A stretch of DNA of 20,655 nucleotides from Actinoallomurus sp048498315. GTDB taxonomy: Bacteria; Actinomycetota; Actinomycetes; Streptosporangiales; Streptosporangiaceae. Both the position numbers and the translations under genes were made by a program. This document shows, in pieces, positions 1-6,313 of this stretch. The notes beneath the pieces were generated by a model. It was not told where the DNA came from. It saw only the letters and a program-made list of their open reading frames with translations, and made no database searches. The stretch's first letter is position 1. Each line of letters starts with the position of its first letter. The stretch lies in assembly GCA_048498315.1 (NCBI GenBank), contig JBEHYF010000092.1, positions 1 through 20,655 on the forward strand. The letters run 5' to 3'.

Positions 1-128
1 GTACGGCCGGCCCGGGGCCACCCCTGAACACCCAGGACCGGGACCGCCGGCCGCCCGGTCCCCCATGCCCACCCGCCGGGGACGCACCCCTGAACGTCCC
101 CGGGCCGGATCGGGCGGACGGGAGCCCG

Positions 129-145
129 GCGCCGGTCGCCGGCGC
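129..145 (-). terminator. Possible hairpin downstream of kamA
   Basis: A perfect 7-bp GC stem with a 3-base loop (gcgccgg-tcg-ccggcgc) lies about 45 bases past the kamA stop codon. No T-tract follows it on the minus strand. This is common for actinobacterial terminators but leaves the call weak. Confidence 0.25.
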
Positions 146-160
146 GGTCGCCCGCGCCTT

Positions 161-182
161 GGTCTGTGGCCGGTCTGTGGCC
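161..182. repeat. 11-bp perfect tandem direct repeat
   Basis: The unit ggtctgtggcc occurs twice back to back (161-171 and 172-182), immediately downstream of the kamA stop. It continues into a partial third copy (ggtc). No function is evident; it may reflect replication slippage. Confidence 0.6.
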
Positions 183-189
183 GGTCCGG

Positions 190-1629
190 TCAGTCCGCGG
201 CGAGCGCCTCGGCGGCGCTGCGGCTGGCGGCGGCCAGGCCGGCCGCCCGGCCCGGCACCTCCCGGGCGTGCCGGCGCCACCAGTCCTGCCCGGACTCCGG
301 AAGGGTGTGGATCGGGTCGTAGTACTCGTACCGCCGCTCCAGCGCGTCGGGGTCGTCGCTCTCCAGTACGGTCCGGTAGTTCTTCGTCCAGTACGAGATG
401 CCGCGCTCGGTGTCGTACTCGACGGCCTGGTGCACCCAGCGCTTGCCGACGTACGGGACGTCGCAGACGATGCGCGGGGTGGCGAAGCCCGGGAGATAGC
501 CCATGATGCCGTGCTGGAGCCGCTGCGCCTCGGCCAACGACAGGCGCCAGTGCTCGCTGAACGGGATCATGTCGCACAGGTAGAAGTAGTAGGGCAGGAC
601 GCCGTTGTCCTGCAGGGCGAAGCACAGGTCGAGCAGCTGCTCGACGGTCGTGTTGACCCCGCGCAGCAGCACGCCCTGGTTCCGAACGTCCCGTACGCCG
701 GCCTCCAGCATCGCCTGTGCGGCGCGGGCCACCAGCGGGGTGATCGACTGTGCCGCGTTGACGTGGGTGTGGATCGCCAGCTGCGCGCCGCGCGCGCGGG
801 CCTTGGTGGCCAGCCGCTCGACGCCGGCGCGCACGTCGTCCTGCAGCCAATGCTGCGGCAGGCCCATGAGCGCCTTGGTGGCCAGGCGGATGTCGCGGAT
901 GTTGTCGATGTCCAGGAGCCGGTCGACGAACGCCTCCAGCCGTGGCCAGGGCATGTTGGCCACGTCGCCGCCGGAGACGACGACGTCGCGGACCTGCGGG
1001 GTGCGGCGCAGGTAGTCGAGCATGGCGCCGAGCCGGTCGGGCTGCTTGAGGGAGAAACGGTTCTTGTCGATCTGCGGCGTGGAGTTGCCGACCAGGTCCA
1101 TGCGGGTGCAGTGCCCGCAGTACTGCGGGCAGGTGGGCAGCAGCTCGGCCAGTACCTTGGTCGGATACCGGTGGGTCAGGCCCTCCACGGCCCACATCTC
1201 GGCCTCGTGCAGGGAGTCGCGGCTGGCGACCGGGTGGGAGGGCCAGTCGGTGCGCCGGTCGCTGAAGACGGGGAGCATGTAGCGGCGGACCGGGTCGGCG
1301 TAGAACGCCTCCGTCGAGGTCACGTCCATCGTGCCCAGCATCTGCGGGGGCAGCAGCATCGACATCGTCGCCCGCTCGCGCTGGTCGCGCTCCAGGTCGG
1401 CGTAGAACCTCTCGTCCAGCAAGCCGCCCATGATCTGCCGGAGCTGCCGGATGTTCTTGACGCAGTGCGCGCGCTGCCACTGGGCCGACTCCCACTCCGC
1501 CCGCGTGACGTCGCGCCACCCGGGGAAGCGCCGCCAGTCGGGCTCGTGCAGCTCGAGGTGCCGGTAGGCGTACGGCTGGGGACGCCCGTCGTCGCCCACG
1601 GCCGGGGACGCCTCGGTGACAGCGGTCAC
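190..1629 (-). CDS. kamA: Radical SAM lysine 2,3-aminomutase (KamA family)
   Basis: The 479-residue product belongs to the KamA radical-SAM/PLP aminomutases, which interconvert L-lysine and L-beta-lysine. The [4Fe-4S]-binding cysteines are in CPQYCGHC (C167, C171, C174). A PYYFYLCD segment and a DVPYVGK segment near the C-terminus correspond to the substrate-binding aspartates and the PLP lysine of known family members. The spacing from the last Asp to the Lys is one residue shorter than in the clostridial enzyme. The Cys motif also differs from the classical CSMYCRHC, so this is a divergent subgroup and substrate identity is inferred mainly from context. It is somewhat longer than clostridial KamA (about 416 residues). 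The GTG start at 1629 has an AGGAGG ribosome-binding site about 5 bases upstream. It is divergent from kdd-kamDE-kal, which together support a lysine catabolic role. Confidence 0.88.
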   Translation of the reverse strand: MTAVTEASPAVGDDGRPQPYAYRHLELHEPDWRRFPGWRDVTRAEWESAQWQRAHCVKNIRQLRQIMGGLLDERFYADLERDQRERATMSMLLPPQMLGTMDVTSTEAFYADPVRRYMLPVFSDRRTDWPSHPVASRDSLHEAEMWAVEGLTHRYPTKVLAELLPTCPQYCGHCTRMDLVGNSTPQIDKNRFSLKQPDRLGAMLDYLRRTPQVRDVVVSGGDVANMPWPRLEAFVDRLLDIDNIRDIRLATKALMGLPQHWLQDDVRAGVERLATKARARGAQLAIHTHVNAAQSITPLVARAAQAMLEAGVRDVRNQGVLLRGVNTTVEQLLDLCFALQDNGVLPYYFYLCDMIPFSEHWRLSLAEAQRLQHGIMGYLPGFATPRIVCDVPYVGKRWVHQAVEYDTERGISYWTKNYRTVLESDDPDALERRYEYYDPIHTLPESGQDWWRRHAREVPGRAAGLAAASRSAAEALAAD

Positions 1630-1736
1630 AACGCCTCCTGGGTACGTACGATATCTTGCTTGCTAAAGACCATACGAGAAAAATTCGTTAATAACCAAGC
1701 TGATGCCGCAGATTTTCCGCAAAGAGGGTGTGAGGG
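1630..1736. promoter_or_regulatory. AT-rich divergent promoter/operator region
   Basis: The 107 bases between kamA and kdd are strikingly AT-rich around 1650-1700 compared with flanking coding DNA. They contain an inverted repeat ACGA-N7-TCGT (1674-1688) with an A-rich centre, and a smaller gtta-a-taac repeat at 1687-1695. The 15-bp size and AT-rich core resemble Lrp/AsnC-family sites, and amino-acid catabolic genes are often controlled by that family. That link is inference only. No regulator gene lies next to it, and no cobalamin-riboswitch-like structure was recognised before the B12-dependent kamDE genes. Confidence 0.55.
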
Positions 1737-2819
1737 ATGGAGAGTTCGCCGGTCGGCCTGCACCGGGTCGTCGAACCGCCGGGCGTCCTGCCGCAGGCCG
1801 CCGAACGCCTTGATCCGGACCCGCGCATCCGCGCCGACGAGGTGCGGGTCCGCCTCGAGCGCCTCAACCTGGACGCGGCCTCCTACCGGCAGCTGCACAC
1901 CAAGCACGGCGGCGACCCCGACCGCATCCGCGCGGAGGTGCTGGAGATCGTCCGCACCCGCGGCAAGATGCACAACCCGGTCACCGGCTCCGGCGGCATG
2001 CTCATCGGCGTCGTCGACGAGGTGGGCCCCCGCTCGCCGCTGGGGCTGCGGCCGGGCGCGCGCGTCGCCACGCTGGTCTCGCTCACCCTGACCCCGCTGC
2101 GCATCGACGACGGCCTGGCCCGCTGGGACGGCCGCAGCGAGCAGGTGCCGGCCGAGGGACACGCGATCCTGTTCGCCCGCTCGATCGCCGCCGAGCTGCC
2201 CGCCGACCTGCCGGCCGAGCTGGCCCTGGCCGTCCTCGACGTGTGCGGTGCTCCCGCCCTGACCGGCCGGGTCGTGAGCGGCTACCTCGCGCCGGCCGTC
2301 GCCGTGATCGGGGCGGCCGGCAAGAGTGGCTCGCTGGCCCTGGCCGCCGCCCGCCGCGCCGGCGCCAAGCACACCGTCGGCGTCGTGCCGGACGAGGCCG
2401 AGGCGGCCCGGCTGCGCGCCTCCGGGCTGGCCGACGCGGTCGTGATCGCCGACGCCCGCGATCCGATCGCCCTGGCCGCGGCCGTCGAGGACGGCATGTC
2501 CGGGGCGGGTGGCGCGGGTGCCCTCGGCGGTGCTCCGGGCACCGGAACCACGGGCACCGACGTCACGGTCGTCTGCGTCGACGTGCCCGGCTGCGAGCAC
2601 GGCGCGATCCTGTCCACCGCCCCCGGCGGCACCGTGATCTTCTTCTCGATGGCCACCTCGTTCCCGGCCGCCGCGCTCGGCGCCGAGGGCCTGGCCGCCG
2701 ATGTCACCATGCTGATCGGAAACGGGTACGTCCCGGGGCACGCGGATCTCGCGCTGGAGCTCGTGCGCACCGAGCCGGGCGTCCGTGAGCTGTTCCACCA
2801 CCGCCTGGAGGCCGAATGA
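1737..2819 (+). CDS. kdd: L-erythro-3,5-diaminohexanoate dehydrogenase
   Basis: The 360-residue protein matches Kdd of the lysine fermentation pathway. It deaminates 3,5-diaminohexanoate oxidatively to 5-amino-3-oxohexanoate using NAD(P)+. The N-terminal catalytic part carries a conserved KMHNPVTGSGGM stretch at about residues 77-88. A Rossmann nucleotide-binding motif, GAAGKSG, is at 192-198. An Ala/Gly/Thr-rich stretch at about residues 255-277 looks like a lineage-specific loop expansion. The ATG at 1737 is preceded by AGAGGG about 8 bases upstream. It is the first gene of a four-gene operon and its stop overlaps the kamD start by 4 bp (ATGA). Assignment is strengthened by its place directly beside kamD/kamE. 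Confidence 0.9.
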   Translation: MESSPVGLHRVVEPPGVLPQAAERLDPDPRIRADEVRVRLERLNLDAASYRQLHTKHGGDPDRIRAEVLEIVRTRGKMHNPVTGSGGMLIGVVDEVGPRSPLGLRPGARVATLVSLTLTPLRIDDGLARWDGRSEQVPAEGHAILFARSIAAELPADLPAELALAVLDVCGAPALTGRVVSGYLAPAVAVIGAAGKSGSLALAAARRAGAKHTVGVVPDEAEAARLRASGLADAVVIADARDPIALAAAVEDGMSGAGGAGALGGAPGTGTTGTDVTVVCVDVPGCEHGAILSTAPGGTVIFFSMATSFPAAALGAEGLAADVTMLIGNGYVPGHADLALELVRTEPGVRELFHHRLEAE

Positions 2820-4417
2820 CCAAGCTGGACCTCGACCCGCGGGTCGTCGCCAAGGCCCGCGCGCTGGCCGAGCGCGCCGCCGAGCCGATCATCGAGATGG
2901 CCCGCACGCACACGACCGTGTCGGTGGAACGCGCCCAGCTGCGGCTGGCCGGGCTGTCCGGCGCCGACGCCGACGGGCGGCCCTGGGCCAACCACCTCGT
3001 CGACGCGGTCCGCGAACAGGTCGGCCTGGAGCACGGCGTGGCGCTGCCGGTGTGGGACGCGCTGGCCCGCGAGCCGTACGGCGACCTGGCCGCCCTGGTC
3101 GCCGCGGCCGCCCAGGGCACGGTGAAGTTCCGCCTTCCGGCGGGCGCCGACGCGCGGACCGCAGCCGAGGGCGCTCGCCGCGCCGCCCGCGCGGGCGTCG
3201 CCCGCATCGACGCGCGCCGCGCCGAACGCGACGCGATGCTGCGCGAGGTCGGCGACCCGCCCAAGCCGTGGATCTACCTGATCGTCGCGACCGGCGACAT
3301 CTACGAGGACATCCCGCAGGCGCAGGCCGCCGCCCGCGAGGGCGCCGACATCGTCGCGGTGATCCGCTCCACCGGGCAGTCACTGCTGGACTACGTGCCC
3401 GAGGGCGCCACCCGCGAAGGCTACGCCGGCACGTACGCCACCCAGGAGAACTTCCGGCTGATGCGTGCCGCGCTCGACGACGTCTCCCGCGAGCTGGGCC
3501 GCTACGTGCGGCTGACCAACTACGCCTCCGGACTGTGCATGCCGGAGATCGCGGCGCTGGCCGGGCTCGAACGCCTCGACATGATGCTCAACGACTGCAT
3601 GTACGGCATCATCTTCCGCGACATCAACCCCCGCCGCACCTTCATCGACCAGCGGTTCTCCCGCCAGATCCACGCCCGCGCCGGCATCGTGATCAATACC
3701 GGCGAGGACAACTACCTCACCACCGCCGACGCGGTCGACGCCGCCCACACGGTCATCGTCAGCCAGCTGCTCAACGAGCGGTTCGGCAAGGAGGCGGGCC
3801 TGGCCGACCGGCAGCTCGGCCTCGGCCACGCGTTCGAGATCAACCCGGCGATCCCCGAGTCGTTCCGGCTGGAGCTCGCGCACGCCCAGCTCGTCCGCGA
3901 GCTGTTCCCGGACGCGCCGCTGAAGTACATGCCGCCGACCAAGCACATGACCGGCAACATCTTCGCCGGCTACCTGCTGGACGCCTTCTTCAACCTGGCC
4001 GGCGTCATGACCGGCCAGTCGATCATCCTGATCGGGATGATGACCGAGGGCATCCACACCCCCTGGCTGTCCGACCGCGACCTGGCCCTGGAGAACGTCC
4101 GCTACGTCCGCGACGCCTGCGGGCGGCTGGCCGAGGACTTCGCCCCCCGGCCCGACGGCATGATCGTCCAGCGTGCCCGGCAGGTACTGTCGGAGTCGGT
4201 GGACCTGCTCGAACGCATCTGCGACGACACCCTGCTGAAGGCCATCGCCGACGGCACGTTCGGGGTGACCCGCAGGCCCGCCGACGGCGGCAAGGGCCTG
4301 GACGGCGTGGTCGAGCGCGCCGACGGCTACCTCGGCCCCGTCATCGAGATCCTGGAGTCCGAAGACCCGCACGCCGCCGCCGGCGACGTGCCGACCCACG
4401 CGGGGAGCGCCTCATGA
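2816..4417 (+). CDS. kamD: D-lysine/beta-lysine 5,6-aminomutase alpha subunit
   Basis: The 533-residue product is the large, TIM-barrel subunit of lysine 5,6-aminomutase. This adenosylcobalamin- and PLP-dependent enzyme moves the terminal amino group of D-lysine or L-beta-lysine from C6 to C5. Characteristic segments are PWIYLIVATGDIYEDIPQ near residue 150, the RSTGQSLLDYVPEG stretch near residue 185, and KYMPPTKHMTGN near residue 370. These follow the family throughout its length. It is slightly longer than the clostridial subunit (about 516 residues). The start codon overlaps the kdd stop (ATGA), and its own stop overlaps kamE in the same way, which points to translational coupling of the two subunits. 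Confidence 0.93.
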   Translation: MTKLDLDPRVVAKARALAERAAEPIIEMARTHTTVSVERAQLRLAGLSGADADGRPWANHLVDAVREQVGLEHGVALPVWDALAREPYGDLAALVAAAAQGTVKFRLPAGADARTAAEGARRAARAGVARIDARRAERDAMLREVGDPPKPWIYLIVATGDIYEDIPQAQAAAREGADIVAVIRSTGQSLLDYVPEGATREGYAGTYATQENFRLMRAALDDVSRELGRYVRLTNYASGLCMPEIAALAGLERLDMMLNDCMYGIIFRDINPRRTFIDQRFSRQIHARAGIVINTGEDNYLTTADAVDAAHTVIVSQLLNERFGKEAGLADRQLGLGHAFEINPAIPESFRLELAHAQLVRELFPDAPLKYMPPTKHMTGNIFAGYLLDAFFNLAGVMTGQSIILIGMMTEGIHTPWLSDRDLALENVRYVRDACGRLAEDFAPRPDGMIVQRARQVLSESVDLLERICDDTLLKAIADGTFGVTRRPADGGKGLDGVVERADGYLGPVIEILESEDPHAAAGDVPTHAGSAS

Positions 4418-5235
4418 GGCGGACCGAGACCACCACGACGAACGCGCCCGCCGAGCCCACCGACCTGCCCTCGATCATCCGCCCGTACGGCGACACGACC
4501 GGCGACGCGATGGTGCAGCTGTCGTTCACGTTGCCGGTGCCCGCCGGCAGGCGCGCCGAGCTGGCCGCGCTGCAGCTCGCCGGCAAGATGGGCCTGGAGC
4601 CGGCCAGCGTCGTGCACACCAAGGCCATGGGCCCCCACTACACGTTCTTCATCGTCTACGGGCGGGTCAACCACCTCATCGACTACGCCGGCATCCAGGC
4701 GCCGGAGGGCCGGGAGTTCCCGCTGCTGCCGGCCAAGGAGATCGACCTGGCGATCCGCAGCGTCCTGAACCGCCGCCTGGTCGTCGTCGGCGCCTGCATC
4801 GGAACCGACGCGCACACCGTCGGCATCGATGCGATCCTCAACGTCAAGGGCTTCGCCGGAGAGAAGGGCCTGGAGTACCACCGGGAGATCCAGGTGGTGA
4901 ACATGGGCGCCCAGGTGGGCGTCGAGGAACTGGTCGCGCGGGCCAAGGCCGAGAACGCCGACGCGGTGCTGGTCTCCCAGGTCGTCACCCAGAAGAACGC
5001 CCACATCCACAACATCAAGCAGATGACGGCCGCGTTCCACGACGCCTACCCGACCGCGGCCGGGCCGGGCCTGGGCCGCCCGCTGCTCATCGCCGGCGGC
5101 CCGCGGTTCGACACGGTCACCGCGGAGGAGCTCGGCGTCGACCGCATCTTCGGCAAGGGCACGACGCCCGGCGAGGTCGCCAGCTACCTGGTGCACGCCC
5201 TGCTGCCCGGCTGGACCCCGGGGAGGGCGTCATGA
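4414..5235 (+). CDS. kamE: Lysine 5,6-aminomutase beta subunit (B12- and PLP-binding)
   Basis: The 273-residue small subunit carries the Rossmann-like B12-binding domain. The base-off cobalamin motif DxHxxG is seen as DAHTVG, with H134 as the lower axial ligand. Eleven residues later is K145, the same spacing as H133 and the PLP-binding K144 of the clostridial enzyme, so both cofactor anchors are present. The first 30 or so residues, rich in Thr/Ala/Pro, form a variable leader; the dimerisation part follows (about 30-110). The ATG at 4414 overlaps the kamD stop (ATGA). An open frame extends far upstream in this reading frame, but that part is antiparallel-style shadow coding within kamD and is not used. 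Confidence 0.93.
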   Translation: MRRTETTTTNAPAEPTDLPSIIRPYGDTTGDAMVQLSFTLPVPAGRRAELAALQLAGKMGLEPASVVHTKAMGPHYTFFIVYGRVNHLIDYAGIQAPEGREFPLLPAKEIDLAIRSVLNRRLVVVGACIGTDAHTVGIDAILNVKGFAGEKGLEYHREIQVVNMGAQVGVEELVARAKAENADAVLVSQVVTQKNAHIHNIKQMTAAFHDAYPTAAGPGLGRPLLIAGGPRFDTVTAEELGVDRIFGKGTTPGEVASYLVHALLPGWTPGRAS

Positions 5236-5648
5236 CCGGCGCGGCCGTCGGCGGCGGCGACCCGCGGGTGGGGCTGACGGTCACGCACCGCCGGTACGTG
5301 CCGCACTCCCACGCGCACTACGGCGGCGACCTCGTCGACGGCGCCTACGTCCTCGGCATGTTCGGCGACGTCGCCACCGAGGTGTGCATCCGCGACGGCG
5401 GCGACGAGGGCCTGTTCGCCGGCTACTCGGAGGTGCGGTTCCACGCGCCGGTACGGGCCGGGGACGTGCTGGAGGCCACCGCCCGCGTGGTCCGCGCCGG
5501 GCGGCGCAGCCGCACGCTGGAGTTCGAGGCGCGGGTGGTGTGCCGGGCGCGGCCCGACCGTGGCCCGAGCGCGGCCGAGGTGCTGGCCGAGCCCATCGTC
5601 GCGGTCACCGCGACCGGGACGGTCGTCCTACCGCACGCCGGAGCCTGA
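5232..5648 (+). CDS. kal: 3-aminobutyryl-CoA ammonia-lyase
   Basis: The 138-residue protein is a single hotdog-fold domain matching Kal, which eliminates ammonia from L-3-aminobutyryl-CoA to give crotonyl-CoA late in lysine fermentation. Recognisable parts are HSHAHYGGDLVDGA (about residues 25-38), the GYSEVRFHAPVRAGD stretch (about 62-76), and a final beta-strand region, VAVTATGTVVLP. Its length is normal for the family. The ATG overlaps the kamE stop (ATGA), so it is the last gene of the operon. Its substrate is made by the Kce/CoA-transferase step, and neither enzyme is encoded in this window. A different hotdog thioesterase is possible from the fold alone, but the context argues for Kal. 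Confidence 0.87.
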   Translation: MTGAAVGGGDPRVGLTVTHRRYVPHSHAHYGGDLVDGAYVLGMFGDVATEVCIRDGGDEGLFAGYSEVRFHAPVRAGDVLEATARVVRAGRRSRTLEFEARVVCRARPDRGPSAAEVLAEPIVAVTATGTVVLPHAGA

Positions 5649-5754
5649 GACCGCCGCGACACGCCGCGGAACGACGGATCCGCTGGATTCGGGCGTCCAC
5701 CGGAGCGGCCTTTCGGACCTGCGAATTCCCGGTAAACCGCAGCGTACGGGACGG

Positions 5755-5782
5755 TTGACATCGTGGCGGATCCCGGTAAGTT
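5755..5782 (+). promoter_or_regulatory. Candidate housekeeping-type promoter (TTGACA)
   Basis: A perfect TTGACA hexamer at 5755-5760 is followed after 16 bases by TAAGTT (5777-5782), a partial match to an actinobacterial -10 element. It points towards lnt-ppm1, though more than 500 bases away. It could serve lnt or an unrecognised transcript in the gap. Confidence 0.4.
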
Positions 5783-6145
5783 GCCTAGACGTCCACCACA
5801 GGACTGACCGGTCGGCCGACCGGGGTGCCGCGAGATCTTGCGCCGCGACGGGGGCCCGCGAGCGCGCGCCGCCGATGGCGCCGCCGTCCCGAGCCAGACG
5901 CACGATACGCGCCCCCGCGCCGGAGCACCCCGCCCGGTGGGGGGTGGAACTCGGTAAGGGCCTGGGCACCCAGCAGACAACGGATCACGAGCTCGCCGCC
6001 GACGAGACGAGGTCCGGTACGAAGGGAGCGCCCGGGTCCTCTTCCGTTTCATTTGGCCCTCTTCCCCGGGTGTTCTCCGGCAGGGTGTTCCTCGGTTCCC
6101 CGCCGCGTCTCCGCCGGCCGGTCCGCCCGTGACGAGTCCTCCCTT

Positions 6146-6183
6146 GGGACGGGATCACCGCGCGGGGACGGGATCACCGCGCG
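6146..6183. repeat. Perfect 19-bp tandem repeat upstream of lnt
   Basis: The unit gggacgggatcaccgcgcg is repeated exactly, head to tail, at 6146-6164 and 6165-6183. The second copy runs into a 14-bp perfect palindrome, CACCGCGCGCGGTG (6175-6188). This lies 130 bases before the lnt start codon and could be a pair of operator half-sites or a slippage product. Confidence 0.8.
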
Positions 6184-6313
6184 CGGTGGTGCCACCCGTC
6201 GGCGCCGGGGCCACGTGTGGCCCGGCCCGTACGCGTCGACGCGATTCCCCGGGTACGTCGCCGCCACCGCCGGACGGTACCGTTCCGCCTACGGACCCAC
6301 CGTGAGGAGTGCT

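Larger units (their letters stand above)
5649..6313. other. Long intergenic region / lnt leader without a recognisable gene
   Basis: This stretch of 665 bases lies between kal and lnt. The open frames crossing it have Arg/Pro-rich products without recognisable domains, and I do not believe they are genes. It contains a candidate promoter (5755-5782), a pyrimidine-rich tract (about 6031-6069), a perfect 19-bp tandem repeat (6146-6183) and a 14-bp palindrome (6175-6188). No known riboswitch or small RNA was recognised. The distance from the candidate promoter to lnt is about 530 bases, unusually long for a leader. Confidence 0.6.

Noticed and set aside
1630..1736. Cobalamin riboswitch before the B12-dependent kamDE operon
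   Set aside because: The region is only 107 bases, and neither the B12 box nor the expected stem pattern was seen.
166..2091. Very long forward open frame across kamA and into kdd
   Set aside because: It runs antisense to kamA, has no recognisable domain, and its composition is that expected from the complementary strand of GC-rich coding DNA.
1626..2801. 391-codon minus-strand frame opposite kdd
   Set aside because: Its product is Gly/Gln/Arg/His-rich low complexity, and the opposite strand encodes a full-length Kdd.
2785..4413. Upstream extension of the kamE reading frame
   Set aside because: The frame is open through kamD by GC bias only. kamE homology begins just after the ATG at 4414, which overlaps the kamD stop.
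5649..6313. Known riboswitch or small coding gene in the lnt leader
   Set aside because: FMN, cobalamin and c-di-AMP-type conserved blocks were looked for by eye and not found. The open frames there give low-complexity Arg/Pro-rich products.
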